A DNA stretch of 64,000 nt from NCBI GenBank assembly GCA_027487485.1, contig JAIYDN010000095.1, positions 31,083 to 95,082 of the forward strand, written 5' to 3'. Shown one piece after another: positions 1 to 9,500 of this stretch. The notes under the pieces were generated by a model. That model made no database searches and was not told where the DNA came from. It was given only the letters and a program-made list of their open reading frames with translations. The position numbers were made by a program, and so were the translations under genes. The stretch comes from Planctomycetaceae bacterium (GTDB taxonomy: Bacteria; Planctomycetota; Planctomycetia; Pirellulales; Pirellulaceae). Position 1 is the first letter of the stretch, and each line of letters starts with the position of its first letter.

Positions 1-1
1 G

Positions 2-412
2 ATCTTTCGCAAGCCAATTCGGTTTCGTGATTTTGAAGTGACTCTTCCTCCGTTTCGCCTTTCGGCCATGCAATTGATTGTTTCCGCTGGCGATTTTTTG
101 TTGGCATCCCTTGTGCTTTTTTGGTTGTTGCCCAGAAGCGCGTCAGCCGAGATCAACTTCTCCACAGTTCTAATCGCCTATTTGACTGGCCAAATTATCA
201 CGGTGTTGACTCACGTGCCGGGCGGGTTTGGCGTCTTGGAAGGAGTCATGGTTTCGTTCTTCCCAGAGGAATCACTGGGTGCGGTCTTGGCTGCGGTCGT
301 TTTGTTCCGAATCATCTACTATTTTTTGCCCTTCATTCCTGCAACTATGCTCTTGTTGTACAACGAGTACCGCGCCCGGAAACGTCCTCAAGAGATGATC
401 CAACGCTCATGA
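2..412 (+). CDS. UPF0104/YbhN-type multi-pass membrane protein, C-terminal part (partial)
   Basis: The reading frame is open to the left edge of the window, so only the last 136 or so residues are present. The visible part has several strongly hydrophobic helices and the family's PGGxGxxE-like motif (VPGGFGVLEG), followed by a final helix and a short basic tail. This matches the transmembrane region of the lysylphosphatidylglycerol synthase/UPF0104 (YbhN, AglD, MprF N-terminal) family, whose members move or modify lipids in the inner membrane. The stop codon overlaps the start of the next gene by ATGA, suggesting co-translation with epmB. The substrate cannot be told from this fragment. Confidence 0.75.
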   Translation: MFRKPIRFRDFEVTLPPFRLSAMQLIVSAGDFLLASLVLFWLLPRSASAEINFSTVLIAYLTGQIITVLTHVPGGFGVLEGVMVSFFPEESLGAVLAAVVLFRIIYYFLPFIPATMLLLYNEYRARKRPQEMIQRS

Positions 413-1470
413 CGGAAGTACCGACCGAGAGCGACATTGCGTCAGAGGCAGCGATCACCACGGAAACGAGCACATGGAAAAATTCCATGAAACTTGCGAT
501 TCGTGATTCGAAGACTCTGATGGACGCGCTTGGTTTGGCCCCGGAGCAGATGGCCGCGAATGGATTAGCCGAACAGCAGTTTCCGGTATTTGTGCCTCTT
601 GAGTTTTTGAGTCGGATGCGTCAAAAGGATCCGACGGACCCGCTGTTGCTTCAGGTTCTTGCGCAAGACACAGAAATGGACATCGCCCAGTCCTATCATC
701 AAGATCCGGTTGGGGACAGTTTGGTGGAAGTGGCGCCCGGTCTGCTTCATAAGTACCGTGGACGAGTGTTGATGATTGTATCCGGAGCGTGCGCGGTTCA
801 TTGTCGCTATTGCTTTCGAAGGCATTATCCCTACAACACAGCCCCCAAGCGATTTGAAGATTGGTTACCTTCACTGGACTACATTCGGAACGACTCGACC
901 ATTCACGAAGTCATCCTTTCCGGAGGAGATCCCCTGACGGTTACCGACGATCGACTGGCGGAACTGGTGGAGCATCTCGATGCGATACCTCATCTTGCCA
1001 GGCTGAGAATACACACGCGATTGCCGGTGGTGATACCACAACGCGTCGATGATGCGTTATGCCGCTGGCTGTCCGCAACCCGATTGTCGAAATGGGTCGT
1101 GCTTCACATCAATCATGCCAATGAAATCGATGGGGGCGTAGTGGATGCGATTCGGCGATTGCAATCCTGCGGTGCGATCGTGCTCAACCAAGCGGTTTTA
1201 TTGCGAGATATCAACGACTCGGTAAAGGCACTTTCAGAGCTTTGTGAAAGATTGGTGAACCTAGGCGTGTTGCCCTATTACCTTCATCAATTGGACCGAG
1301 TTGCGGGGGCTCAGCATTTTGAAGTGGATGAATCGCAAGGATTGCATTTGGTGTCGGAACTGGCTAAGAGGCTTCCTGGTTTTGCGGTTCCAAAGTATGT
1401 TGTCGAAATCTCGGGTGAAGCAAGCAAGTCCCCGATTTTGCCCGAGCATCGTTTAGCGTTCCTGGAATAA
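409..1470 (+). CDS. epmB: EF-P beta-lysylation protein EpmB (radical SAM lysine 2,3-aminomutase family)
   Basis: This is a 353-residue radical SAM protein. The Fe4S4-binding cluster is C128-x3-C132-x2-C135 within GACAVHCRYCFRR, the lysine 2,3-aminomutase/EpmB variant of the motif. EpmB converts (S)-alpha-lysine to (R)-beta-lysine, which EpmA attaches to elongation factor P to relieve stalling at polyproline. The ATG at 409 overlaps the upstream stop by 4 nt. The frame is open back to 121, but that longer start would run through the upstream membrane-protein gene. Length and lack of a PLP C-terminal extension favour EpmB over catabolic KamA. gatB follows after 11 nt, so a translation-related operon is likely. 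Neither efp nor epmA lies in the window. Confidence 0.85.
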   Translation: MTEVPTESDIASEAAITTETSTWKNSMKLAIRDSKTLMDALGLAPEQMAANGLAEQQFPVFVPLEFLSRMRQKDPTDPLLLQVLAQDTEMDIAQSYHQDPVGDSLVEVAPGLLHKYRGRVLMIVSGACAVHCRYCFRRHYPYNTAPKRFEDWLPSLDYIRNDSTIHEVILSGGDPLTVTDDRLAELVEHLDAIPHLARLRIHTRLPVVIPQRVDDALCRWLSATRLSKWVVLHINHANEIDGGVVDAIRRLQSCGAIVLNQAVLLRDINDSVKALSELCERLVNLGVLPYYLHQLDRVAGAQHFEVDESQGLHLVSELAKRLPGFAVPKYVVEISGEASKSPILPEHRLAFLE

Positions 1471-1481
1471 TCCAAGCCAAC

Positions 1482-2972
1482 ATGATCAAAAGACCTTATC
1501 GCATCGTTATCGGGTTGGAAGTTCACGTCCAATTGAAAACGAATACCAAGCTTTTTTGCCGCTGCAGCACTCAGTTTGGTTCGCCTCCCAACACGCAAGT
1601 TTGCCCTGTTTGTTTAGGGCTTCCTGGGGCGCTTCCGGTTCTCAACAAAAAGGCCATTGATTTGGCCGTCCGGGCTGGGATTGCGCTGGGGTGTGACATC
1701 GCCCAGTTTACAAAATGGGATCGCAAGAATTATTTCTATCCTGATCTCCCGAAAGGATATCAGACCAGTCAATTCGATCTTCCGATTTGCAACCGTGGAG
1801 GCTTGGAGATCGATTCGGTAGACGAAGCAACCGGACACCACGTTAAGAAACGGATCGCTTTGGTTCGAGCTCATTTGGAAGAAGATGCTGGCAAGAGCAT
1901 GCATGATGAGGCTCAAGGAAAGTCAGATACTCGAATCGATTTAAACCGAGCCGGCACACCTTTACTTGAGATCGTTTCGGAGCCAGTGATCTCCAGCGCC
2001 GAAGAAGCCAAGAATTACTTGACGGAGATGCGGTTGCTGATGATGTTTTTGGGCATCACGGACGGGAACATGCAGGAAGGTTCCTTACGCGCCGACGCAA
2101 ACGTCAATCTTCATTTAGATCGCGATGGCGAAACGGTCGCAACACCGATCGTCGAAATCAAGAACTTGAATAGCTTCCGAGCAGTCGAACGAGCGATCCA
2201 TTACGAAGTGGACCGCCAATACGAGGTCTTTGCGGAAACGGGACTTACTATCGGCCAGTCCCCCAAAACCACTCGGGGGTGGAATGACGTGACGGGGGAA
2301 ACGGAGCTGCAGCGGGAGAAAGAGGGTTCCGCCGATTATCGTTATTTTCCGTGCCCCGATTTGGTACCGGTTATTCTTTCGCCCGACGATATTCAGCAAG
2401 CCAGACTTCTGGCCGCGAAGACTCCGAATTCCGTCCGATCTCATTTGATCGGGACATTGGAATTGAAGCCGAACGAGGCGGAGATCTTGGTCCAGCAAGG
2501 TCGCGAAGCGATCGAGTACTTGGAAGCCATGATTTCGCTTGGGGTGACTGCCAAGCGAGCCACATCATGGATGCTTCAGGATGTGTTTCGATACCTGAAC
2601 GAAAATCGTTGTACGGTTGAATCGTATCCAGTGCCTGCTGCTCAGCTGGCCAAGCTTCTGATCGCCATCGAAGGCGGAAGCATCGATACTTCACGGGGCA
2701 AAGAAGCACTCCTAAAAATGGTAGATCAGCCTGGTTTGACCGCAGAAAAAGCGATCGAATCGTTGGGCATTGTTCAAGTGGATTCGGGCGAAATTGAGTT
2801 GTTGTGCAAGCAATTACTGGACGAGAATCCCGATGTCATTGAAAAGGTCCGAGCGGGTAACGAGAAGGCATTAGCGGCGTTGGTGGGTCCAGCAAAGAAA
2901 AAGAACAAGAACATCGACCCGAGAAAATTGCAAGAAATTTGCAAACGCATGATTGAAACCAATGCGGTCTAG
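1482..2972 (+). CDS. gatB: Aspartyl/glutamyl-tRNA amidotransferase subunit B
   Basis: This 496-residue protein is full length for GatB. The N-terminal catalytic kinase-like domain has the family features EVHVQL, a CxC...CxxC-type zinc site (CRCSTQF / CPVCLGLPG) and YFYPDLPKGYQ. The C-terminal half carries the GatB/YqeY helical tRNA-binding domain. With GatA and GatC it converts mischarged Glu-tRNA(Gln) or Asp-tRNA(Asn) to the correct amide form in the cytoplasm. gatA and gatC are not in this window, so the subunit genes are dispersed. It sits 11 nt after epmB. It is followed by a stable hairpin and then a repeat-filled gap. Confidence 0.96.
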   Translation: MIKRPYRIVIGLEVHVQLKTNTKLFCRCSTQFGSPPNTQVCPVCLGLPGALPVLNKKAIDLAVRAGIALGCDIAQFTKWDRKNYFYPDLPKGYQTSQFDLPICNRGGLEIDSVDEATGHHVKKRIALVRAHLEEDAGKSMHDEAQGKSDTRIDLNRAGTPLLEIVSEPVISSAEEAKNYLTEMRLLMMFLGITDGNMQEGSLRADANVNLHLDRDGETVATPIVEIKNLNSFRAVERAIHYEVDRQYEVFAETGLTIGQSPKTTRGWNDVTGETELQREKEGSADYRYFPCPDLVPVILSPDDIQQARLLAAKTPNSVRSHLIGTLELKPNEAEILVQQGREAIEYLEAMISLGVTAKRATSWMLQDVFRYLNENRCTVESYPVPAAQLAKLLIAIEGGSIDTSRGKEALLKMVDQPGLTAEKAIESLGIVQVDSGEIELLCKQLLDENPDVIEKVRAGNEKALAALVGPAKKKNKNIDPRKLQEICKRMIETNAV

Positions 2973-2980
2973 GGGGGAGA

Positions 2981-3010
2981 GCGAAACTGGGCCTCGTGCC
3001 CAAGTTTCGC
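2981..3010. terminator. Stable hairpin just after gatB; possible terminator or repeat unit
   Basis: The arms are GCGAAACTGGGC and GCCCAAGTTTCGC around a CTCGT loop, with one bulged A. No T-run follows, so a canonical Rho-independent terminator is not shown. A 30-nt copy with the same loop recurs at 28579-28608. There the A-T pair in the stem is replaced by G-C on both arms, so the fold is preserved rather than the exact sequence. Confidence 0.55.
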
Positions 3011-3505
3011 TTGCGCCATATCGGTAGCCGATCTGGCCACAGATCGGGGTTTCAAAAACAATGTAGAACAGTTGTCCTCAACTGTTCAAGAAGCTCGCAA
3101 CAACTCCCCAACATCAATCACGCTTGCGGGCAGTTTACGCCAGCGTGGAAATCGTGAAACCGGAATCAAGTAAATTGCATTCTAGAGTTTCCAGGCCAAG
3201 CCGGAGATGGTTTGGCGGTCCTAAACAGTTGCGGAAAACTGTTCTACACTGACGCTTCGCTTGCGCCATATCGGTAGCCGATCTGGCCACAGATCGGGGC
3301 TTCAAAAACAATGTAGAACAGTTGTCCTCAACTGTTCAAGAAGCTCGCAACAACTCCCCAACATCAATCACGCTCGCGGGCAGTTTACGCCAGCGTCGAA
3401 ATCTTGAATAACCCGGGACAAGCAAATTGCATTCGAGCGTTGCCTGGCCAAGCCGGAGATGGTTTGGCGGTCCTAAACAGTTGAGGACAACTGTTCTACA
3501 TTGGC
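3006..3505. repeat. Tandem 250-bp duplication carrying two MITE-like elements
   Basis: Two copies of a 250-bp unit lie head to tail (about 3006-3255 and 3256-3505). Each contains a 187-189 bp core, 3062-3248 and 3312-3500. The core is bounded by inverted termini that begin TGTAGAACAGTTGTCC and end in the reverse complement. Each terminus is itself a small hairpin (AACAGTTG / CAACTGTT). A diverged third core lies at 6276-6463. Between the cores is a shared 60-bp spacer with an internal palindrome (GCCGATCTGGCCACAGATCGG). No transposase is encoded. The rest of the gap, 3506-3793, holds no convincing gene. Confidence 0.85.
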
Positions 3506-3793
3506 GCTTCGCAATAGGTTTGGCGTGCCAGAAACGCCTAATGCGGCTCTCGTCCCCCTCGATGGCTTGCGAACGGTGTTTGGTTCCCCGCTGATCGAAG
3601 CGAAGCTTCACAGACGGCAGCCCCGTGGTTTTTGGACAGCGTTCCAGAACATGCACTCAACGGAGCGGACAGGTTTTGATCTAGCCACAAACTGAAAAAT
3701 CGAGAGAATTTCCTACTATTCTTCGTCTGCCCGAGTTCTCTTTCGCGAGAGTTGGGCGTTATGGTTCCTCTCGTTGTGTTCGTCGGGTTAATA

Positions 3794-4255
3794 ATGCAAA
3801 AGTCTTTGGTACTCTTGAAGCCAGATTGCGTCGAGCGACGCTTGGTTGGTGAAATTATTGGAAGATTCGAGCGAAAGGGCTTGAACATTATCGCCATGAA
3901 AATGGTTCGTGTTACTCCTGAGCTTTCCAAGCAGCATTATGCTGAGCACGTCAGCAAGCCATTTTATCCAAATCTTGAAGAGTTCATCACATCGTCGCCG
4001 ATTGTTGCGATGGTGATCGAAGGGTTGGACGTGGTGCGTGTGATCCGCGAAATGCTCGGGGCCACAAATGGTCTGAAAGCCGCTCCTGGAACGATTCGCG
4101 GAGATTTCTCCAGCTCCAGGCAAATGAATTTGGTTCATGCGTCGGACAGTGAAGAGTCGGCAGCTCGAGAAGTCAGTCTGTACTTCCAAGCAAGCGAACT
4201 GTGCGAATACACACCAACTCTAGTTGGCAGTTTCCGTGCGGGTGATGAGTCTTAG
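3794..4255 (+). CDS. ndk: Nucleoside diphosphate kinase
   Basis: The 153-residue product is close to the usual 140-150 of Ndk. It transfers the gamma phosphate of ATP to NDPs through a phosphohistidine. The start MQKSLVLLKPDCV matches the family N-terminus (xERTLxxxKPDxV). The active-site segment NLVHASDS contains the phosphorylated His, H115. The frame extends upstream to 3752, but the ATG at 3794 matches family length best. It is flanked by the repeat region upstream and typA 111 nt downstream on the same strand. Confidence 0.95.
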   Translation: MQKSLVLLKPDCVERRLVGEIIGRFERKGLNIIAMKMVRVTPELSKQHYAEHVSKPFYPNLEEFITSSPIVAMVIEGLDVVRVIREMLGATNGLKAAPGTIRGDFSSSRQMNLVHASDSEESAAREVSLYFQASELCEYTPTLVGSFRAGDES

Positions 4256-4366
4256 TCCACGAATACTTGTTGATTGACATATCGTTTCGGCGATCGTTCT
4301 GTTTTTGATCCCGCGTTGCAATGAAATCTTTGCAACGCAATACACTTAACCACTGAATTCAGTCCA

Positions 4367-6196
4367 ATGCGTCGCAACGATATTCGTAACATTGTCATCA
4401 TCGCTCACGTTGACCACGGCAAGACCACCATGGTGGATTGCTTGTTGAAGCAAAGCGGTCAATACCGCGATTCTCAATTGCAAGGAGAGCGGATTCTTGA
4501 CAGCAATGATTTGGAACGCGAGCGAGGGATTACGATCCTTTCGAAGAACATTGCGATTGAATACAAAGGGGTGAAGATCAATCTGATTGATACCCCTGGT
4601 CACGCGGACTTCGGTGGCGAAGTGGAGCGAGTTGTGCGGATGGCCGACGGCGCTCTTGTTTTGATGGATGCGTCCGAGGGGCCGATGCCTCAAACTCGAT
4701 TTGTGCTTTCGAAGGCACTCGAGGTAGGTGTCAAGCCAATTATCGTGATCAACAAAATCGACCGTCCGGATGCACGTTGCAACGAGGTCATCGAAGAAGC
4801 TTTGATGCTGTTGGTAGACTTGGGCGGCGAGCATTACATGGATCACTTCGATGTGATTTTTGCATCAGGCCGAGCTGGATATGCAACTCTGGATTGGAAA
4901 ACGCCCGGAGATTCCATGGTTCCTTTGTTGGACATGATGCTAGAAAAGATTCCAGGTCCTGAAGTCGAGCCCGATGCTCCGTTGCAAATGTTGGTAACCA
5001 ATTTGGATTGGTCCGACTATGTGGGTCGAATTGCGATCGGTCGAATCCAATGCGGAACGATCAAGAAATCGCAAACGGTCGATCTGGCAAAAGACGAGGG
5101 AAAAGTGGTCCCGGCCACGGTTGCAAGTGTTCAGGTGTTCGATAAGCTCGGTCGTGTAGATACGGATACCGCTAGTGCTGGTGACATCGTAGCCGTTGTT
5201 GGTCTTGAAAACATTGAAATTGGCGACACGATTTGCAATCGAGGGGAGCTCAACGCTTTGCCTCGTTTGACGGTCGATGAACCAACGTTGGAGATGATCT
5301 TCAGCATCAACACATCGCCTCTTGCTGGTCGCGACGGAAAGTATGTGACAACGCGTCAGTTGAAGACTCGTTTGGAGAAAGAGCTTGAGCGGAATGTGGC
5401 GTTGCGAGTTCGGCCGGTGGAGGGTAGCGAAGCTTTCGCCGTCCGCGGTCGAGGAGTTTTGCACCTTTCGATTTTGATCGAAACCATGCGGCGTGAAGGC
5501 TACGAAATGAGCATCAGCAAGCCTCGTGTTGTTTTGAAGCAAATCGATGGTCAACTGCAAGAGCCCTACGAAGTGCTCAATGTGGAAGTCCCAACGGAGA
5601 AGATGGGGCCTGTCATGGAAATGGTTGGCAATCGTCGTGGATTGTTAGAAGAGATGACTCCGCGAGGCGAGTACACGTTGCTTCGCTTTTCCATTCCAGC
5701 TCGGGGCTTGATCGGTTTGCGAACCAAGATGCTTAATGCTACTCAAGGTACTGCAATCATCCACCATCGCTACTTTGGATATAAGCCGATGGAAGCCGAC
5801 CTGCCACGTCGAGCCAACGGAGTGTTGATTTCCATGGTTCCTGGTAGAGCGATTCCTTACACGTTGTTTGCTTTGCAAGACCGGGCCGAGTTGTTCGTTT
5901 CGCCGGGGGACGATGTTTACGAAGGAATGATTGTGGGAGAGAACGCCCGCGACAATGACTTGGTAGTGAACCCAACGAAGGAAAAGAAGCTTACGAACGT
6001 TCGAGCGGCCGGCAGCGACGAGAACGTGATTCTCAAGCCACCGAGACAATTGTTCTTGGAAGCTGCGTTGGAATACATCGAAGACGATGAATTGGTAGAA
6101 GTGACTCCAAACATCATTCGAATCCGCAAGGTCTTTCTGCGAGAGAACGAACGCAAGCGTCAAACGAAGTCGCCGGGCGAACTTGCACTCGGCTAG
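4367..6196 (+). CDS. typA: Translational GTPase TypA/BipA
   Basis: This 609-residue protein is full length for TypA. The GTPase domain starts at once with G1 AHVDHGKTT, then the G2 region RERGITI, G3 DTPGHADFGGEVERV and G4 NKID. These are followed by EF-G-like domains II, III and V and the TypA-specific C-terminal domain (RGLIGLRTKMLNAT onward). It binds ribosomes and supports 50S assembly and growth under stress such as cold. The start at 4367 places the P-loop at the expected distance. The gene stands alone, with a repeat-containing gap after it. Confidence 0.96.
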   Translation: MRRNDIRNIVIIAHVDHGKTTMVDCLLKQSGQYRDSQLQGERILDSNDLERERGITILSKNIAIEYKGVKINLIDTPGHADFGGEVERVVRMADGALVLMDASEGPMPQTRFVLSKALEVGVKPIIVINKIDRPDARCNEVIEEALMLLVDLGGEHYMDHFDVIFASGRAGYATLDWKTPGDSMVPLLDMMLEKIPGPEVEPDAPLQMLVTNLDWSDYVGRIAIGRIQCGTIKKSQTVDLAKDEGKVVPATVASVQVFDKLGRVDTDTASAGDIVAVVGLENIEIGDTICNRGELNALPRLTVDEPTLEMIFSINTSPLAGRDGKYVTTRQLKTRLEKELERNVALRVRPVEGSEAFAVRGRGVLHLSILIETMRREGYEMSISKPRVVLKQIDGQLQEPYEVLNVEVPTEKMGPVMEMVGNRRGLLEEMTPRGEYTLLRFSIPARGLIGLRTKMLNATQGTAIIHHRYFGYKPMEADLPRRANGVLISMVPGRAIPYTLFALQDRAELFVSPGDDVYEGMIVGENARDNDLVVNPTKEKKLTNVRAAGSDENVILKPPRQLFLEAALEYIEDDELVEVTPNIIRIRKVFLRENERKRQTKSPGELALG

Positions 6197-6275
6197 AGCG
6201 CAAAGGCCTCTCATTGCAATTTGACGGAGACTCGACTTCGTCTTGTGCGTAGCGGATCTGGTGTTGCAAAACCAA

Positions 6276-6463
6276 TGTAGAACAGTTGTCCTCAACTGTT
6301 CTTGAATCTTGCAACAACTCCCCAACATCAATCACGCTCGCAGGCACCTTGCGCAAGTGTCGAAATCTTTGATAACAGTGGGAAGGCAAATTGCATTCTA
6401 TCGTCTCCTGGCTTGCCAAAGTTGGTTTGGCGGTCCCAAGCAGTTGAGGACAACTGCTCGACA
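6276..6463. repeat. Third, diverged copy of the MITE-like element
   Basis: This 188-bp element matches the cores at 3062-3248 and 3312-3500 end to end. The left terminus TGTAGAACAGTTGTCC is intact. The right terminus has two substitutions (ACTGCTCGACA instead of ACTGTTCTACA). The central segment CAACTCCCCAACATCAATCACG is shared by all three copies. It fills most of the 373-bp gap between typA and the giant haem protein. I see no gene in the remainder of that gap. Confidence 0.8.
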
Positions 6464-6569
6464 GTGTTTCGAATCCGCGTTCAAACTGACTGGCGGTACA
6501 CGAGATTTCGGCAAGCGAGTACAATAGCGGAAGCCATCCCCGCCTAAAAAACTCTTCGAGACCCTCACG

Positions 6570-9500
6570 ATGCCATTCCCTCCTTTGCTCCGCCACTTCG
6601 TTTTTTGCCTTGGTCTGGTGCTTCCGCAAGACGGCCTAACGTTCTCGGATGAGTCCAAGTCGACAACCGTGTATCAGCTCGACTCTTTTTCAAGCAAGAC
6701 AATTTCAACCGAATATTACTCGGAGGGGGCAGGTTCGGGAGACATCGATCGAGATGGTCATCACGATTTTGTTTACGGCCCCCATTGGTACGCTGGTCCA
6801 ACTTTCGAACAAAAATTCAACATCTATCCTGCCGTACCTCAAAATCGAGAAGGATACGCAGACCATTTTTTTGCTTGGGCGTACGATTTTGACAACGATG
6901 GCTGGAAAGATGTTTTAACCGTCGGCTTCCCTGGTACTCCAGCCTATGTTTATCAAAACCCCGGCAAACCAAGAGAAAGCGATGCTTGGCCCAAGAAGCA
7001 AGTCTTTGATTGGGTCTCCAACGAGTCGCCTCAATGGTTGCAGTTGGTTGGCGATGATCGGCCAGAATTGGTTCTGACTCGAGATGGCTTTTTCGGTTAC
7101 GCAGAAGTCAACTGGGACAGCCCCTTTGAGCCCTGGAAGTTTGTTGCTGTTTCGGCTCAACTTGCCGACAAACGATTCGGACATGGGTTGGGTGTGGGCG
7201 ACATCAATAGCGACGGTCGCCTGGATATCATTCATGCAAATGGTTGGTTGGAGCAGCCCGCCAAATTGTCTGCAAGCAAGCCCTGGATCGCTCATTCTGT
7301 CCCCTTTACCAACGCCTACGGCGGGGCTGAGATGTTTGCCTATGACGTAGATGCAGATGGCGATAGTGATGTCATCACTAGCCTTGCGGCTCACGATTTC
7401 GGTTTAGCTTGGTTTGAGCAGATAAAAGAAGAGGGAGAATCACGATTTGTTCGCCATGATATCATGGGCTCGAAGCCAGCGAATAATCCGTACGGCGTGG
7501 TCTTTAGCGAACTGCATTCTGTTCAGCTCGAAGATATCGACGGTGATGGACTCAAAGACATTGTTACTGGCAAAACCTTCTATTCCCATCACAAAGGGAG
7601 CCCCATGTGGGACGCTGGGGCTGTTGTTTATTGGTTCCGATTAGTAAGGAGTGAGGCTGGAATTGATTGGGTGCCGCATCCGATTGCAGCCAACTGCGGA
7701 ATAGGCCGACAGATTGGATTAGCCGATCTCAATCAAGACGGTTTGACCGATATTATCGCCGGTGGCATGAAGGGGGCAAATGTTTTGTTTCATGAACGTC
7801 GACCGTGTAGCCAACAGGAATGGCTGGCCGCACAACCGGTGAAACGTGAGCCCGACGCGGAAACGTCGACCAACTCTCTGGTCTTCGAAGGAGAGGGGCT
7901 TCGGGTCGTGCGTGTTTCTGAGGGAACGGCAGCCGAGCAAAACATGAGTGGGTTTGCCGCGGACCGATGGAGTGATGATTCCCAGCTTTGGTGGACGGGC
8001 GGCAAAGTCGGCTCGCAATTGGATCTTGAATTCAATGTGAAAGAAGCAGGAACTTATGAGATCTTGATTGCGCTGACCAAGGCCATTGACTACGGAATGG
8101 TACAGCTGTCCGTCGATGACGCGAAGCTTGGCAACCCTATCGATTTGTTCAATGAGCCATCGGTTATCTCAACAGGCATGCTGAAGATGGGTTCGCACCC
8201 GTTTTCCACTGGCAACCATACTCTATCGATTCAGTTGACAGGCAAGAATCCGAAAGCGGCTCCCGGTTTCATGGTAGGCATCGACGTGCTTCGCCTGGGT
8301 TTACCAGCGGGCATTCTTCCGAAGACGAAAGATGGCCAAACGCTCAATATGAACTTCGAGAAAGGCTCACTCGAGGATTGGACCGCAACTGGACAAGCCT
8401 TTCAGCAGCAACCTGTAGAAGGTGATTCCGTGGCTTTGCGTCGGGGGGACATGGCAAGCCAGCACGAAGGCAAGTATTGGGTTGGTAGCTATGAAAAGCT
8501 AGGTGACGAAGTTCAAGGCACACTCACTTCAAAACCTTTCGTAATCGATAAACCCTTTGCATCGTTTTTGGTTGGCGGTGGGGGCAATAGCAATGAAGTC
8601 CGCGTTGAGTTGGTGGAAGCGGCTTCGAACAAAGTGATTCACCGATCAACAGGGCGAGTTACGGAGAATATGCGATTGGTGGTCGTAGATCTTGCTTCGG
8701 TTCAAGGCAAAGAATGTTTCGTGAAGCTTGTGGACGAGGCGTCCGGGGGCTGGGGGCACCTTAACTTTGATGCGTTCTTGCTGCATGATGTTGCTCCAGC
8801 GGCAGCTTCCTTATCGGAAACTCCTTTGGTGGTCGATGAGTATCCGTTCGAGGGGTTAACCGCAGAAGAAGCGGCCAAAGCCATGGTTGTGCCGGAAGGT
8901 TTTCGTGTTATTGCTAGTGCGGCAGAGCCTGATGTGTTGCAGCCAATCGCAATGGCATTGGACGACCGCGGTAGAGTATGGGTTGCGGAGGCTTATGAGT
9001 ATCCGCGACGTGCTGCTGAAGGTACAGGGCGCGATCGTATTCTTATCTTCGAAGATTCTGACCTGGATGGCACGCTCGACAAACGCAAGGTGTTCGCGGA
9101 AGGATTGAATCTTATAAGTGGGTTGGAAGTAGGATTTGGTGGAGCTTGGGTAGGGGCAGCGCCGTACCTGATGTTCATTCCAGATCGGAACGGGGACGAT
9201 CAAGCAGATGGTAAGCCGGAGATTCTATTGGATGGATGGGGGCTGCAAGACACTCATGAAACATTGAATGCGTTCATTTGGGGGCCTGATGGTTGGCTTT
9301 ATGGTTGCCACGGCGTCTTCACTCATTCGAACGTGGGGAAGCCTGGTGCACCGGACAAAGATCGCAAGCCGATCAACGCTGGAGTGTGGCGTTATCATCC
9401 CACCCGGCATGTATTCGAGGTGTTTGCGCACGGGACCAGCAATCCATGGGGTGTCGATTTTAACGATCAAGGGCAAGCTTTTATCACAGCTTGCGTGATA

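Noticed and set aside
121..408. N-terminal extension of epmB
   Set aside because: The extension would lie in a shifted frame inside the upstream membrane-protein gene and has no domain-like character; the ATG at 409 is better.
3336..3656. Reverse-strand reading frames inside the MITE-like elements
   Set aside because: The frames share a PASVIDVGELL stretch because the DNA is repeated, but ends differ and frame-breaking changes separate the copies. I treat them as non-coding.
3501..3695. Plus-strand 64-codon frame after the tandem repeat
   Set aside because: It begins inside the repeat end, has no ribosome binding site and resembles no protein.
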